From Spirochaeta cellobiosiphila DSM 17781 (GTDB taxonomy: Bacteria; Spirochaetota; Spirochaetia; DSM-17781), in contig NZ_KE384556.1 in the NCBI RefSeq assembly GCF_000426705.1, positions 1 to 56,775 of the forward strand: 56,775 nt of DNA. Reading direction: 5' to 3'. Each line of letters opens with the position of its first letter. The stretch's first letter is position 1. Position numbers and translations under genes: made by a program. A model generated the notes under the pieces. That model did not search any database. It saw nothing but the letters and a program-made list of their open reading frames with translations, and was not told the origin of the DNA. Shown piece by piece: positions 42,937-51,777 of the stretch.

Positions 42937-44523
42937 TTAAAATGATATTCGAGCTTGTAAATTAACAAGGAACCCTGGTTCTAGATAAGTACCATAGAGT
43001 TCCCGTCCCTCTGAGATAAAGGGACTTAACAGGTCTTGTCCTTCCAAAGCAATAACTAAGCCCTGATTCACTTTATAATAGCCCTCAATATTGGATTGTG
43101 GCATGGAATCTGAACCAGAATTACGTAAAATATACCAATTGGTCCATCTAATACCCCATTGAGAGACAGATTCATAACCGAAATCCCAGGTTACTTTGGT
43201 ATAATCCTCATACCAAGAGTCTTCGAATAGAGTCAACTCTAGTCCCCCATTGGTATAAAATCCATTATTTTCGTAACCAATAGTAGATTTTGGTCTTAAT
43301 TGGGGGCCATCATCTTTTTCTGTTACAAAAAGACCCGATTGTGCTTCCAAATCCTTGGTAATGACCTGTCGGGACTCATAATAGGAATAGGGGACATTGA
43401 ATGAGAGATTAAAGGATGACCATGTATAGGATGCTGATATTCCCCCAGTCCAACCAAGATTCTCTTTTAAATCAAGAGTGGGCAAAAGATATAAATCATT
43501 AATGAGGGAGGTAGAGTAATACTCTTGTATTCTTCCCCCATAGACTTCAAAACCCAACTGGTAGTTAGGACGATAGGATAATGTTAAATGAAAAGGTGAC
43601 CATAGGGCATCATTGAATCCCCATCCTAACTGACTGTCTATAGAATATCTAAAGGTTCCCTTTGCCCCTTCACTATTCATCTCAACACCAGCCATACTTT
43701 TTGATCCTTTTTCTACTGACCAATACTGTCCATAAGGGGCAGCCTTTATGGAAACATCATCAGAGAACCACTGAATACCACCAGAAGCCTTCACACGATT
43801 CTCATTGGTATCATAGGGATTCGTTCCGGTTAACACACTAAAGAAGCCGCTATACTCCCCATAACCTAAAACATTCCAGTGTGGTTTTATATTCCAGGTC
43901 ACATTACCATTAGCATCAATATTCCTGGTGCGTTGTGATTCATATTCATTCAGGCCACCACCGTTTTGAAGACCATCTTCTCTTTCTTTGAAGTCTAAAT
44001 TACCACCAAAGGTCAAAAGATCTTTTTGAATACTTAAGTCGCCATGAAAGATTTCCTGTCTATTGTAACTACCGCTTCCGGCACTCTGATAAGAATCACC
44101 AGACCAATAACCATCCATAGCCTCATGAGAAAACTTGAGATCAAAATCGGGATTGCTATTTGGCATAGAAAGCTCAATTTGCCCCATCAGGTAATTCATA
44201 GAACCTGCCCCTATAGCCCCTGAAGCATAATAAGGGATTACTCTGTTACCTGTGGTCTCCGGTGTTATTTCTATAGAGTCATTAAGGACAATGGAGCTCA
44301 TGTCTACTTGTAAATCCTCTGGCTGAGGTAGAGGTAGCTCAATATCAGGAGAACCTAACTCCTCCTGAGAAGGTAATATTGTTTGTATATCATCCAAATC
44401 TATATCCTGCACTTCGAGCATTAAACGGGGAAGGACGATCCCCGGTTCTTCTGGAGCTTCCTGCCCAAAGACCAAGGAGGTAGAAATAATTGTGAATATA
44501 CCTAATATTAATAACTTTCTCAT
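42937..44523 (-). CDS. Predicted outer-membrane beta-barrel protein
   Basis: This 528-residue exported protein (signal peptide about 1-20, ending VFGQ) has an acidic, proline-rich linker up to about residue 95. The rest is rich in alternating aromatic/hydrophobic strands and Asn/Gly/Tyr turns, and it ends LQARISF, the terminal aromatic used for insertion by the BAM machinery. It lacks a visible TonB-dependent plug domain. The linker LPRLMLEVQDIDLDD might touch TonB, but that is speculative. It overlaps the TPR gene by 4 bp and precedes exbB by 20 bp, so these proteins probably work together. I do not recognise the family. Confidence 0.78.
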   Translation of the reverse strand: MRKLLILGIFTIISTSLVFGQEAPEEPGIVLPRLMLEVQDIDLDDIQTILPSQEELGSPDIELPLPQPEDLQVDMSSIVLNDSIEITPETTGNRVIPYYASGAIGAGSMNYLMGQIELSMPNSNPDFDLKFSHEAMDGYWSGDSYQSAGSGSYNRQEIFHGDLSIQKDLLTFGGNLDFKEREDGLQNGGGLNEYESQRTRNIDANGNVTWNIKPHWNVLGYGEYSGFFSVLTGTNPYDTNENRVKASGGIQWFSDDVSIKAAPYGQYWSVEKGSKSMAGVEMNSEGAKGTFRYSIDSQLGWGFNDALWSPFHLTLSYRPNYQLGFEVYGGRIQEYYSTSLINDLYLLPTLDLKENLGWTGGISASYTWSSFNLSFNVPYSYYESRQVITKDLEAQSGLFVTEKDDGPQLRPKSTIGYENNGFYTNGGLELTLFEDSWYEDYTKVTWDFGYESVSQWGIRWTNWYILRNSGSDSMPQSNIEGYYKVNQGLVIALEGQDLLSPFISEGRELYGTYLEPGFLVNLQARISF

Positions 44524-47348
44524 TTGTGAGCCTCCAGTAATTCTTGGCCCTTTGTCACCCAGGGGGTATCACTGAAATAGGACTTGAGTCTTTGGAATAA
44601 AGCCTCAGCATCTTTATGTTTATTGGCTTGAAGACTCATATCCATAGCCCGATATAAACTCATAGCCATCAGATCTCTATCTGAGGGATTCATAGTGGCG
44701 GCTTTCAAATATTCTTTTCCTGCTTCAAGAGGATCATTCTCTCTCGCGTAATATTCTCCTAATAGAAATTGAGCTCTAGCTGCCCAGTAAGGATCTTCAT
44801 CGTATTTGCTTATAACATCTTCCAACATTTTAATAGCTAACCCTTGTTTTCCTCGACTCTCATATATATAAAGTCTACTTAATGAGACGAGGGCTTCCCT
44901 TCCTTTTGCTGACTTAGAACCACCTTCTTTACCAATGATTACAGATAATTCTGCTTCTTGATCACTTAAACCCAAAAGTTGCAATCGTAACTGCTCTGAC
45001 CTGGTCTCTGCCTGTAGAGAATTAGCAGCAGCAGGATAAGAAGATATTAACTCACCATATAAATTAAGTGCTTTACGATAGTTCCCTTCGCTAGCATAGA
45101 TTTCTGCAGAACGATATAGGGCATCGGATCTGTAAGGACTGTTAGCGATATCCAGTAGTTCTTCCCAAAGAAGTAATGCTCCAAATTTTTCATCTATATT
45201 CTGAGCTGCGATACCGCCCCAATAAAGAGCATCATCATAGTACTCTCCTTTAGGATAATCCTGTCTATACTGATAGAAAGACTCTTTAGCTTTACTATAT
45301 TCACCTGCCTGAGAGTATGTCTCTGCGATGCTATACGCTGCTTCCTGGCCTATGGAAGTTGAAGGATTGATATTCTGTGCCTTTTTATACATGGCAATCC
45401 CACTATCGACACCTTTTAAAGTAGTAAGTATTCGTGCTGAACTCATTGCCACTTCCTGAGCTCTGGTGGATTTACTATCCTTATTCAGATAGTCTTCAAA
45501 CACTAGTAAAGCATCGTTATCTTTGTCTTCGTTAACCAGGGTGATACCTAGTAGCTGAAGGCTTTTAAGAGATCTCTCTGTACTTATACTTCTGTCATTA
45601 CTTAAAGATCTAAACACTGATTCTGCTGTTGGAAAATCCTCCATAGTAAAAGAACACCAACCAGCCATATACCGACTCTCCTCAGCAAATTCATGAGCAG
45701 GGAATTCCTTATACAATTGAGTAAATAAGCGAACAGCTTCTGGATAGTTGGGTAGGCGATAGTTAGCCCAGCCGGCATAAAATAATGCATATGCTTTCAA
45801 TGAATAGTTACTATTATCACCCTTTAATGTTCTTGTGATAGGCATAAGATAGCGAAGAACACCATCATAGTCTTTGTTATTCAAGGAACATAAACCTTTT
45901 AGATAGGCCAATTGAGGAGTATTATTTGGATCTTTTAAATTGAGAACTTTGGAATATTCCCCTTTTTGATAATAAAGGTTGGCAAGTTCAATTAAGGCAA
46001 TCGAATCCTTAGGATTAACAAGGATATAACGCTCATATGTTGTAATACCATCCTTATTAAGCTTCACTTCCAATTGTCCCTTGAGTCGTAAGTATTTCTC
46101 ATTTAATGAATCATTCAATGCAACTGTGGCAAGGGGAGTAATATATTCATAAGCCTTTTGATATTTTTTTTGTTTATAGAGAGCAAAAGAACCAAGATAC
46201 CTTGCTTCTCCTATAAACTCAAATTGAGGATACTCTTTTATGAGAGTATCCATTGTCATAAAAGACTGTTCCCATTGAGATTGCTTTATGAGTAGGGAGC
46301 CCCATTTGAATAGTAGATTGGATCTTTTATCTTGAGATATATCGGTGAAACTCTGAATCACTTGGATCGCTCCCGGGATATCACCTTTTTGCTCCATAAT
46401 TGAGCTTAAATACAAAGGAACGGTTCCTGATATATTTTGGCTATCTTTGAGATCCCAAACTCTCCACAAATAGATTTCAGCCTTGTCGTAGTTATTTTTC
46501 TGATAATAATCAATGCCTACACGAAGCCAAAATTCTTTTAGGATACCAGGCATTCCTGCTAAGTCTCTTTCGGCCTGCCTAACAAAAGCTTCCATATCAT
46601 CCCCATTTGACTGGGCTATGAGAAAATAACGTTGATAGGCAACGGCTGCTATATCTTGTTCGGCTCCTAACAAACTTCTGGTAATAGCACTTGATTTAGT
46701 GTCATCCCCTTTAGAGTCGTATGCTTCTGAAGCGTATAAACTTAATTGGTGATAGACATGGGTATCTTGTAAAGCTAGTTTTTCATATATTTCAATCAAT
46801 TTATCATATTCCTGTAATTTGAGAAGAACGGAAAAATAAATGACTAATTCATCTTTATATTTGCTATACGACTTTTGTTCCTGATAAAATTGTTGAAATA
46901 CTTCAGCGGCCTCTTTATTTTTGTTAAGCTTCGCTAATGAAATACTTGATAAGCGATCTGCTTCTTCAGAATATGCAGAATCATTCGATGTCTTAGATAG
47001 ATAATCTAAAGCATCTTGCCATTGACCCAGTTTAAAATAAGAAGCTCCTAACCAAAAGGAGGCATCATCCATGCCTTCTGGATACTGATTTAAATAATTA
47101 AGCCACAGATTCTTGGCTTCTTCATCTTGCCCCAATCTCATAGTTGCCAAGGCTTCTCCATAATAGGAATCCTTTAGATACCGTGACAGGGGGTATTTCT
47201 TAATAATTTGTTCATACTGGTTTAACGCCAGTTGGATTCGACCTGCTTGAAAATGCTCTTCTGCCTGACGGAAAAGAATTCCATCCTGACTAAAAGCTGA
47301 TACTGTTAGGACGCACGATATAAACAGAAATATTATGACTTGTTTCAT
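44520..47348 (-). CDS. Large periplasmic TPR-repeat protein
   Basis: The 942-residue protein has a signal peptide (about 1-19, VSAFSQ) followed by about 20 tetratricopeptide-like helical repeats across its whole length. Examples are AEEHFQAGRIQLALNQYEQI, YYGEALATMRLGQDEEAKNL, YKLGQWQDALDYL and YSLAETYSQAGEYSKAKESF-like segments. TPR solenoids act as protein-binding scaffolds. In its position between an NlpC/P60-like gene and the beta-barrel/ExbBD/TonB genes, it may scaffold a trans-envelope complex, as TPR proteins do in the Myxococcus Agl-Glt and Tol-Pal (CpoB) systems. The role is inferred. It overlaps the beta-barrel gene by 4 bp. Confidence 0.85.
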   Translation of the reverse strand: MKQVIIFLFISCVLTVSAFSQDGILFRQAEEHFQAGRIQLALNQYEQIIKKYPLSRYLKDSYYGEALATMRLGQDEEAKNLWLNYLNQYPEGMDDASFWLGASYFKLGQWQDALDYLSKTSNDSAYSEEADRLSSISLAKLNKNKEAAEVFQQFYQEQKSYSKYKDELVIYFSVLLKLQEYDKLIEIYEKLALQDTHVYHQLSLYASEAYDSKGDDTKSSAITRSLLGAEQDIAAVAYQRYFLIAQSNGDDMEAFVRQAERDLAGMPGILKEFWLRVGIDYYQKNNYDKAEIYLWRVWDLKDSQNISGTVPLYLSSIMEQKGDIPGAIQVIQSFTDISQDKRSNLLFKWGSLLIKQSQWEQSFMTMDTLIKEYPQFEFIGEARYLGSFALYKQKKYQKAYEYITPLATVALNDSLNEKYLRLKGQLEVKLNKDGITTYERYILVNPKDSIALIELANLYYQKGEYSKVLNLKDPNNTPQLAYLKGLCSLNNKDYDGVLRYLMPITRTLKGDNSNYSLKAYALFYAGWANYRLPNYPEAVRLFTQLYKEFPAHEFAEESRYMAGWCSFTMEDFPTAESVFRSLSNDRSISTERSLKSLQLLGITLVNEDKDNDALLVFEDYLNKDSKSTRAQEVAMSSARILTTLKGVDSGIAMYKKAQNINPSTSIGQEAAYSIAETYSQAGEYSKAKESFYQYRQDYPKGEYYDDALYWGGIAAQNIDEKFGALLLWEELLDIANSPYRSDALYRSAEIYASEGNYRKALNLYGELISSYPAAANSLQAETRSEQLRLQLLGLSDQEAELSVIIGKEGGSKSAKGREALVSLSRLYIYESRGKQGLAIKMLEDVISKYDEDPYWAARAQFLLGEYYARENDPLEAGKEYLKAATMNPSDRDLMAMSLYRAMDMSLQANKHKDAEALFQRLKSYFSDTPWVTKGQELLEAHK

Positions 47349-47376
47349 ATGATAAAAAATACATCAGCCTAGAGGA

Positions 47377-48630
47377 TTATTCAACGATAGGAAGAGAAAA
47401 GTCTGCAGGAACTTTACTATAGGTTAAATGGACAAAGGCGCCTTCATATCGACTTTTGAGTGATTTAATACTTGTTTTGTGATTTCGTTCAAATACTTCC
47501 ACATGATAATTACCATCTTCATCAAACCAGGGAATGAAGATAGCAACATGAATATGTTGTCTTAATACAGGAGCTGTTCCAAATTCTTTATTAACCGATC
47601 CCCAATAAATATTACCTGGATCTTTAATAGCTTGTATATATAGAGCAAAATCCAAATCATCAATGGAATATCCCACATCTTCTACATAGTTAATAAAAGG
47701 TATATCTCGAACATCATATTTTTCTGGATTCTCAAAATCAGGTTTGCCAGTTAAGGAACCTAAGGTTAAAGCGATATTACGAGTCCAATCTAAACCAAAA
47801 TAGGGATCGCGGTTTTCACGTGTTCTGCTCCAGGTATTCCCTCTGGACTCCAAGTGCTTTGTTTTCAGACCTTCTATATTCATTAGCCGCCCCCATATGG
47901 GCTTATAAAAACCATCGGCAATCCATTTGGCAAAACCAGAACAATTAAAGCCAGGACCTTCATCTTGATCTGATAAAGATTCAATAAATACAAATTGGCC
48001 GTTTTCATCCATAGCCCCATCCTCAGCATCTCCTAAGGAAGGCAAAGCTTTTGCAATAGAGCTAATGACATTTTGTAATCGTTCTGGGAATCTACCTGGC
48101 TGGGGAACTAGATTATTCCAATCTATCAAGGAATCAGAATTTAATTGCAGACTATAAAAAGGGTATTTTAATACATCTTGAAAGGATAGGGATAAATTAA
48201 TTCCTTCATATAGCATTTTGCCTCTCAAATATATATCCATAAAAGTCCTTTCATGACTGGGATATATTCTTAGGAAAGTCCCTTCATCGCTTTGGAGAAA
48301 AATCTTAACTTGAAGAAATTCTCCAGTTTTTTCATCTCTTTTAACAACATAGGAACCTCTGCTGTATACAGGGAATTTATAATCCATTTCATTTAGAAAT
48401 AAAAAATAAACACTCCCCGCCTGTTGCTTTAAGTCGAACTTTACCCTATGTGGACTTCCAATCTGTTCATAAACAAAGGCCGTCTCATCTAGTATATCGG
48501 CGATAGGAGCCGTCATTATTTTATTGTATTTTTGCCTGATCTCGAAGTTCTCAGGAAAACTACTTTGGGCATTAATGATTTGAGGCCAGCTAACCAGCAC
48601 CATAGTTATTATTAATGCCCTAATCTTCAT
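47377..48630 (-). CDS. Secreted NlpC/P60-like putative cysteine hydrolase
   Basis: I do not recognise this 417-residue protein by overall sequence. It has a signal peptide (about 1-22, ending INAQ). The second half has two features of NlpC/P60-type enzymes in the right order: Cys230 in FNCSGFAKWIADG (family DCSGFV) and His361 in HIHVAIFIPW (family HVGIYL), with a polar ERNH at 381-384 as a possible third residue. NlpC/P60 enzymes cut peptidoglycan stem peptides or related amides. The first half (about 30-220) is a unique domain. It lies 2 bp from der and 28 bp before the TPR gene, which suggests envelope work with the downstream genes. The enzyme call is an inference. Confidence 0.68.
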   Translation of the reverse strand: MKIRALIITMVLVSWPQIINAQSSFPENFEIRQKYNKIMTAPIADILDETAFVYEQIGSPHRVKFDLKQQAGSVYFLFLNEMDYKFPVYSRGSYVVKRDEKTGEFLQVKIFLQSDEGTFLRIYPSHERTFMDIYLRGKMLYEGINLSLSFQDVLKYPFYSLQLNSDSLIDWNNLVPQPGRFPERLQNVISSIAKALPSLGDAEDGAMDENGQFVFIESLSDQDEGPGFNCSGFAKWIADGFYKPIWGRLMNIEGLKTKHLESRGNTWSRTRENRDPYFGLDWTRNIALTLGSLTGKPDFENPEKYDVRDIPFINYVEDVGYSIDDLDFALYIQAIKDPGNIYWGSVNKEFGTAPVLRQHIHVAIFIPWFDEDGNYHVEVFERNHKTSIKSLKSRYEGAFVHLTYSKVPADFSLPIVE

Positions 48631-48632
48631 GA

Positions 48633-49967
48633 TTATTTAGACTCCCGTACTTCCACAAGAATAGGAATATGATGGAATCCAAAATCTCTTCGGATCCTAT
48701 TAGTAATATATTCAATATATGCGGCAGGGAAACCGACTTTCCTATTAACAAAGTAGACAAAACTTACAGGATTTGCACTCACTTGAGTTATATAGCGGAT
48801 CTTACGTGACTTACCTTTTACATTCGGTGCTGGATTTTGATCAACCCAATCAGCCAATGCTTGATTTAATCGCCCTGTATCAATCCGATTTAAGCGTTGT
48901 GTCTGTACTTGAATTACCTTGTTCAGGAGTTCTTTCAATCCTGTCTTTTCTTTGGCAGAAATAGTTAGAATGGGAGCAAAATCAAGGATTGGGAAAAAAT
49001 ATCTAATCTTATCCTTTTCAGCATCTTCCAAATTCTCGATATCAGGTTTTAAATCCCATTTGTTCAAGACTAATAAGATACCTTTTCCATGTTTAACAAC
49101 ATGATCGGCGATCTTCTTGTCTTGATCTGTTAAGCCCTCAATGGAATCAATCATCAACAGGACAACATCTGAATCATCAATAGTGCTAATGGCTCTATTG
49201 ACAGAATAGTATTCTACATTTTCCGCAACTTTCTTCTTTTTTCTTATTCCCGCTGTATCCAATACTTGAATATTTTTACCTTTGTAGTGAAAAGACCCTT
49301 CAATCACATCACGAGTGGTACCCGGGATATCAGAGACAATAGATCTATCCTCTCCTACAAGAGCATTTGTTAGTGTAGACTTTCCAGCATTTGGCTTACC
49401 TAATATGGCAAGTCTTATATCAATAGGATCACTCACTTCAGTATAATCAAAATTCTTTGTCTCAAGATAGTTCAGTATTTCTTCTTCCAGCTGGGCTATT
49501 CCCCTTCCATGAGTAGCAGAAATACCAATAACTTTTTCAAAACCATAGGAATAATAATTCCAAACTAAGTTCTCCCGCTCTTCAGAATCAATCTTGTTAA
49601 TCACTAACATGACCTTTTCTGTGTACGGCCGCAACATCTTCATAAAGCTTTCATCTTCAGGAGTTACTTCTGTAACATCCAATACTAAAAGAATGAGATC
49701 AGCTTCCGATGCAGTCAAGAGACTTTTTTGGGATACTAATTCGTCAAAACCTTCATTTTCCAGCTTATATCCTCCAGTATCCACTAGTCTCATGGGGATA
49801 CCGGATATGTTATAAGATCCTTCAATGGGATCTCGAGTAACTCCTGGTGTGGGATCAGTAATAGCTTTTCTTTTTTTTATCAATCGATTAAATAATGTAG
49901 ATTTACCTACATTGGGTCTTCCAGCAATAGCAATTCTTGGCAAACCAGCTTCTCTAGGTGATGTCAA
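48633..49967 (-). CDS. der: Ribosome biogenesis GTPase Der (EngA)
   Basis: This 444-residue protein has two GTPase domains, the mark of Der. Domain 1 has GRPNVGKST, DTGG and NKID. Domain 2 has GKPNAGKST, DTAG and NKWD. The C-terminal KH-like domain (about 350-440) ends FHHIPILVEVRESK. It is needed for 50S ribosome assembly. The start codon is TTG (49967), well supported by GGAGGAG 5 nt before it, and it lies within the last 14 bp of ptsI, so the two are coupled. Confidence 0.96.
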   Translation of the reverse strand: MTSPREAGLPRIAIAGRPNVGKSTLFNRLIKKRKAITDPTPGVTRDPIEGSYNISGIPMRLVDTGGYKLENEGFDELVSQKSLLTASEADLILLVLDVTEVTPEDESFMKMLRPYTEKVMLVINKIDSEERENLVWNYYSYGFEKVIGISATHGRGIAQLEEEILNYLETKNFDYTEVSDPIDIRLAILGKPNAGKSTLTNALVGEDRSIVSDIPGTTRDVIEGSFHYKGKNIQVLDTAGIRKKKKVAENVEYYSVNRAISTIDDSDVVLLMIDSIEGLTDQDKKIADHVVKHGKGILLVLNKWDLKPDIENLEDAEKDKIRYFFPILDFAPILTISAKEKTGLKELLNKVIQVQTQRLNRIDTGRLNQALADWVDQNPAPNVKGKSRKIRYITQVSANPVSFVYFVNRKVGFPAAYIEYITNRIRRDFGFHHIPILVEVRESK

Positions 49968-51693
49968 AACGCTCCTCCATCCATCTTCTTACATGCTTAT
50001 CAATTTCACGGGAGGATCGCATTAACATTACATTACCAACAAGCTCTTCAGCTTCTAGAAGACTGGTGGATCGAATGATGCCTTTTATTTTAGGTATCAT
50101 ATAGGCACTCATACTGAATTCATCTAGGCCTAAACCTAGTAAAATAACAGTGGCTAAGGGATCTCCTGCCATCTCGCCACACATCCCCGCAGTGATACCT
50201 TGGGAATGAGCACCTTCTATTATGATTTTTAATAATCTTAATACTCCCGGATGAAACGGTTCATAGAGATATGCCACTTTTTCATTGCCACGGTCAACCG
50301 CTAAAGTATATTGAATGAGGTCATTTGTTCCAATTGATAGAAAATCTACCTTTTTTGCTATGATTTCAGTGGTCATAGCTGCTGAGGGGACTTCTATCAT
50401 ACTTCCAATAGGAATGTTATCACGATAAGGAATCCCTTCTCTTTTAAGTTGATATTTTACTTCTTCAAGGATAGCTAAAGCACGCTCCAACTCTTCAATC
50501 CCCGAGATCATGGGAAACATGATTTGCAAATTACCTGAAATACTAGCCCTAAGAAGAGCTCTAAGTTGAGTTTTAAATATATCAGGTTCACTCAGACAAA
50601 AGCGTATAGCACGCCAGCCTAATATAGGATTATTTTCATTTTTTATATTTATGTTCTTTAGTATTTTGTCCCCACCAACATCCAAAGTTCTTATGGTAAC
50701 AGCTTTACCTCCTACGCCTTTTAACACAGAGGTATACGCTTTATACTGTTCTTCCTCTGATGGCATGGTATGTTTACTCAGGAATAGAAACTCAGAACGA
50801 TATAACCCGACACCGTCTGCACCATGTGCAAAAATGGAATCCACTTCTTCCGGAACTTCAATATTACCCTTTAAATAAATTAACTTGCCATCTTTGGTTT
50901 CAGCAGATAACTCATTCATATAGAGGAGCTGACTTTCTTTCCTCTGCCATTCTTGAAGATGACTCTGATAAAAATCTAAGGTGGCTTGATCAGGATCTAC
51001 GATGACAATCCCATTATTGCCGTCAATTATGAGGAGATCTCTATTCTGAATTTCTTCTGAAATACTTCCTAACCCCAAGACTGCCGGAATTTCAAAACTA
51101 CGAGCAAGTATAGCTGTGTGACTGGTTTTACTCCCAACATCAAGGGCCATCCCTTTGACATGTTCTTTCCTCATTGCAACAGCATCTGAGGGCATTAAAT
51201 TATGAGCTACAAGAATTATGTCTTCTTTAAGATTAGATAAATCCAAAAGGTCCCGATCCATTAAATGATTCAGAACTCTCCTACTAATGTCATTAAAATC
51301 TAAACTTCTCTCTCTTAAATATGAGTCCTGAAAGGAATTCATTTTCTGAATCAAATTATCCATGACTTTTTGGAGTACCCATTCAACATTTAGTAGAATT
51401 TCGGTCATCATCTTTTGAATTTGGAGAGAAAGGTCCGGATCACGCAACATGAGTATGTGGGCGTCCAAGATATGTGAACTCCCTTCGAAACTTGAGAAGT
51501 CGGTCTTCTTTTTTATATCCTCAATCTCTGCAACGGCTTTCCCTACCGCTTCCTCAAAACGATTCATCTCCTGTGTGATATCGTCATGTTTGATGGAAAA
51601 CTTAGGAATAGAAGCCTCATCATCCTGATATAGAAAAGCTTTACCGATTGAAATGCCTTTAGAAGCAGAAATACCGGTATATCGTTTCATCAT
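49954..51693 (-). CDS. ptsI: PTS enzyme I (phosphoenolpyruvate-protein phosphotransferase)
   Basis: The 579-residue protein has the enzyme I layout: an N-terminal HPr-binding domain with the phosphorylated His in GSKTSHTAILARS, then the PEP-binding barrel (GLYRSEFLFL; IMFPMISGIEELERA; IGSMIEVPSAA; FLSIGTNDLIQYTLAVDRGNE; CGEMAGDP). It takes phosphate from PEP and gives it to HPr. No HPr or sugar-specific PTS gene is in the window; a regulatory or incomplete PTS, common in spirochaetes, is possible. It is the first gene of the long leftward string, with a near-perfect promoter directly upstream and no ribosome site, so its mRNA is predicted to be leaderless. Confidence 0.95.
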   Translation of the reverse strand: MMKRYTGISASKGISIGKAFLYQDDEASIPKFSIKHDDITQEMNRFEEAVGKAVAEIEDIKKKTDFSSFEGSSHILDAHILMLRDPDLSLQIQKMMTEILLNVEWVLQKVMDNLIQKMNSFQDSYLRERSLDFNDISRRVLNHLMDRDLLDLSNLKEDIILVAHNLMPSDAVAMRKEHVKGMALDVGSKTSHTAILARSFEIPAVLGLGSISEEIQNRDLLIIDGNNGIVIVDPDQATLDFYQSHLQEWQRKESQLLYMNELSAETKDGKLIYLKGNIEVPEEVDSIFAHGADGVGLYRSEFLFLSKHTMPSEEEQYKAYTSVLKGVGGKAVTIRTLDVGGDKILKNINIKNENNPILGWRAIRFCLSEPDIFKTQLRALLRASISGNLQIMFPMISGIEELERALAILEEVKYQLKREGIPYRDNIPIGSMIEVPSAAMTTEIIAKKVDFLSIGTNDLIQYTLAVDRGNEKVAYLYEPFHPGVLRLLKIIIEGAHSQGITAGMCGEMAGDPLATVILLGLGLDEFSMSAYMIPKIKGIIRSTSLLEAEELVGNVMLMRSSREIDKHVRRWMEERFDIT

Positions 51694-51698
51694 AGAAA

Positions 51699-51727
51699 AC
51701 TATACGAAACTTTTTGTACTATGTCAA
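51699..51727 (-). promoter_or_regulatory. ptsI promoter, consensus -35/-10
   Basis: Read leftward, the -35 TTGACA (complement of 51722-51727) and -10 TATAGT (complement of 51699-51704) are exactly 17 bp apart. Counting 6-7 nt from the -10 puts the transcript start at 51693-51692, on the first base or two of the ptsI ATG. This predicts a leaderless message for the whole ptsI-der string. Confidence 0.75.
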
Positions 51728-51742
51728 ACTAGACCTATTCAC

Positions 51743-51771
51743 TGGACAATTTAATATTGCATGGTTAATAT
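51743..51771 (+). promoter_or_regulatory. GerMN-gene promoter, leaderless geometry
   Basis: A -35 TGGACA (51743-51748), 17-bp spacer and -10 TAATAT (51766-51771) place the transcript start at 51778, exactly the A of the ATG. There is no ribosome site. It stands back-to-back with the ptsI promoter, with 15 bp between the two -35 boxes. Confidence 0.68.
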
Positions 51772-51777
51772 TACAAC

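Noticed and set aside
42937-44523. TonB-dependent receptor identity for the beta-barrel protein
   Set aside because: It is shorter than such receptors (528 residues), and I see no plug domain or TonB box, only an acidic Pro-rich linker.
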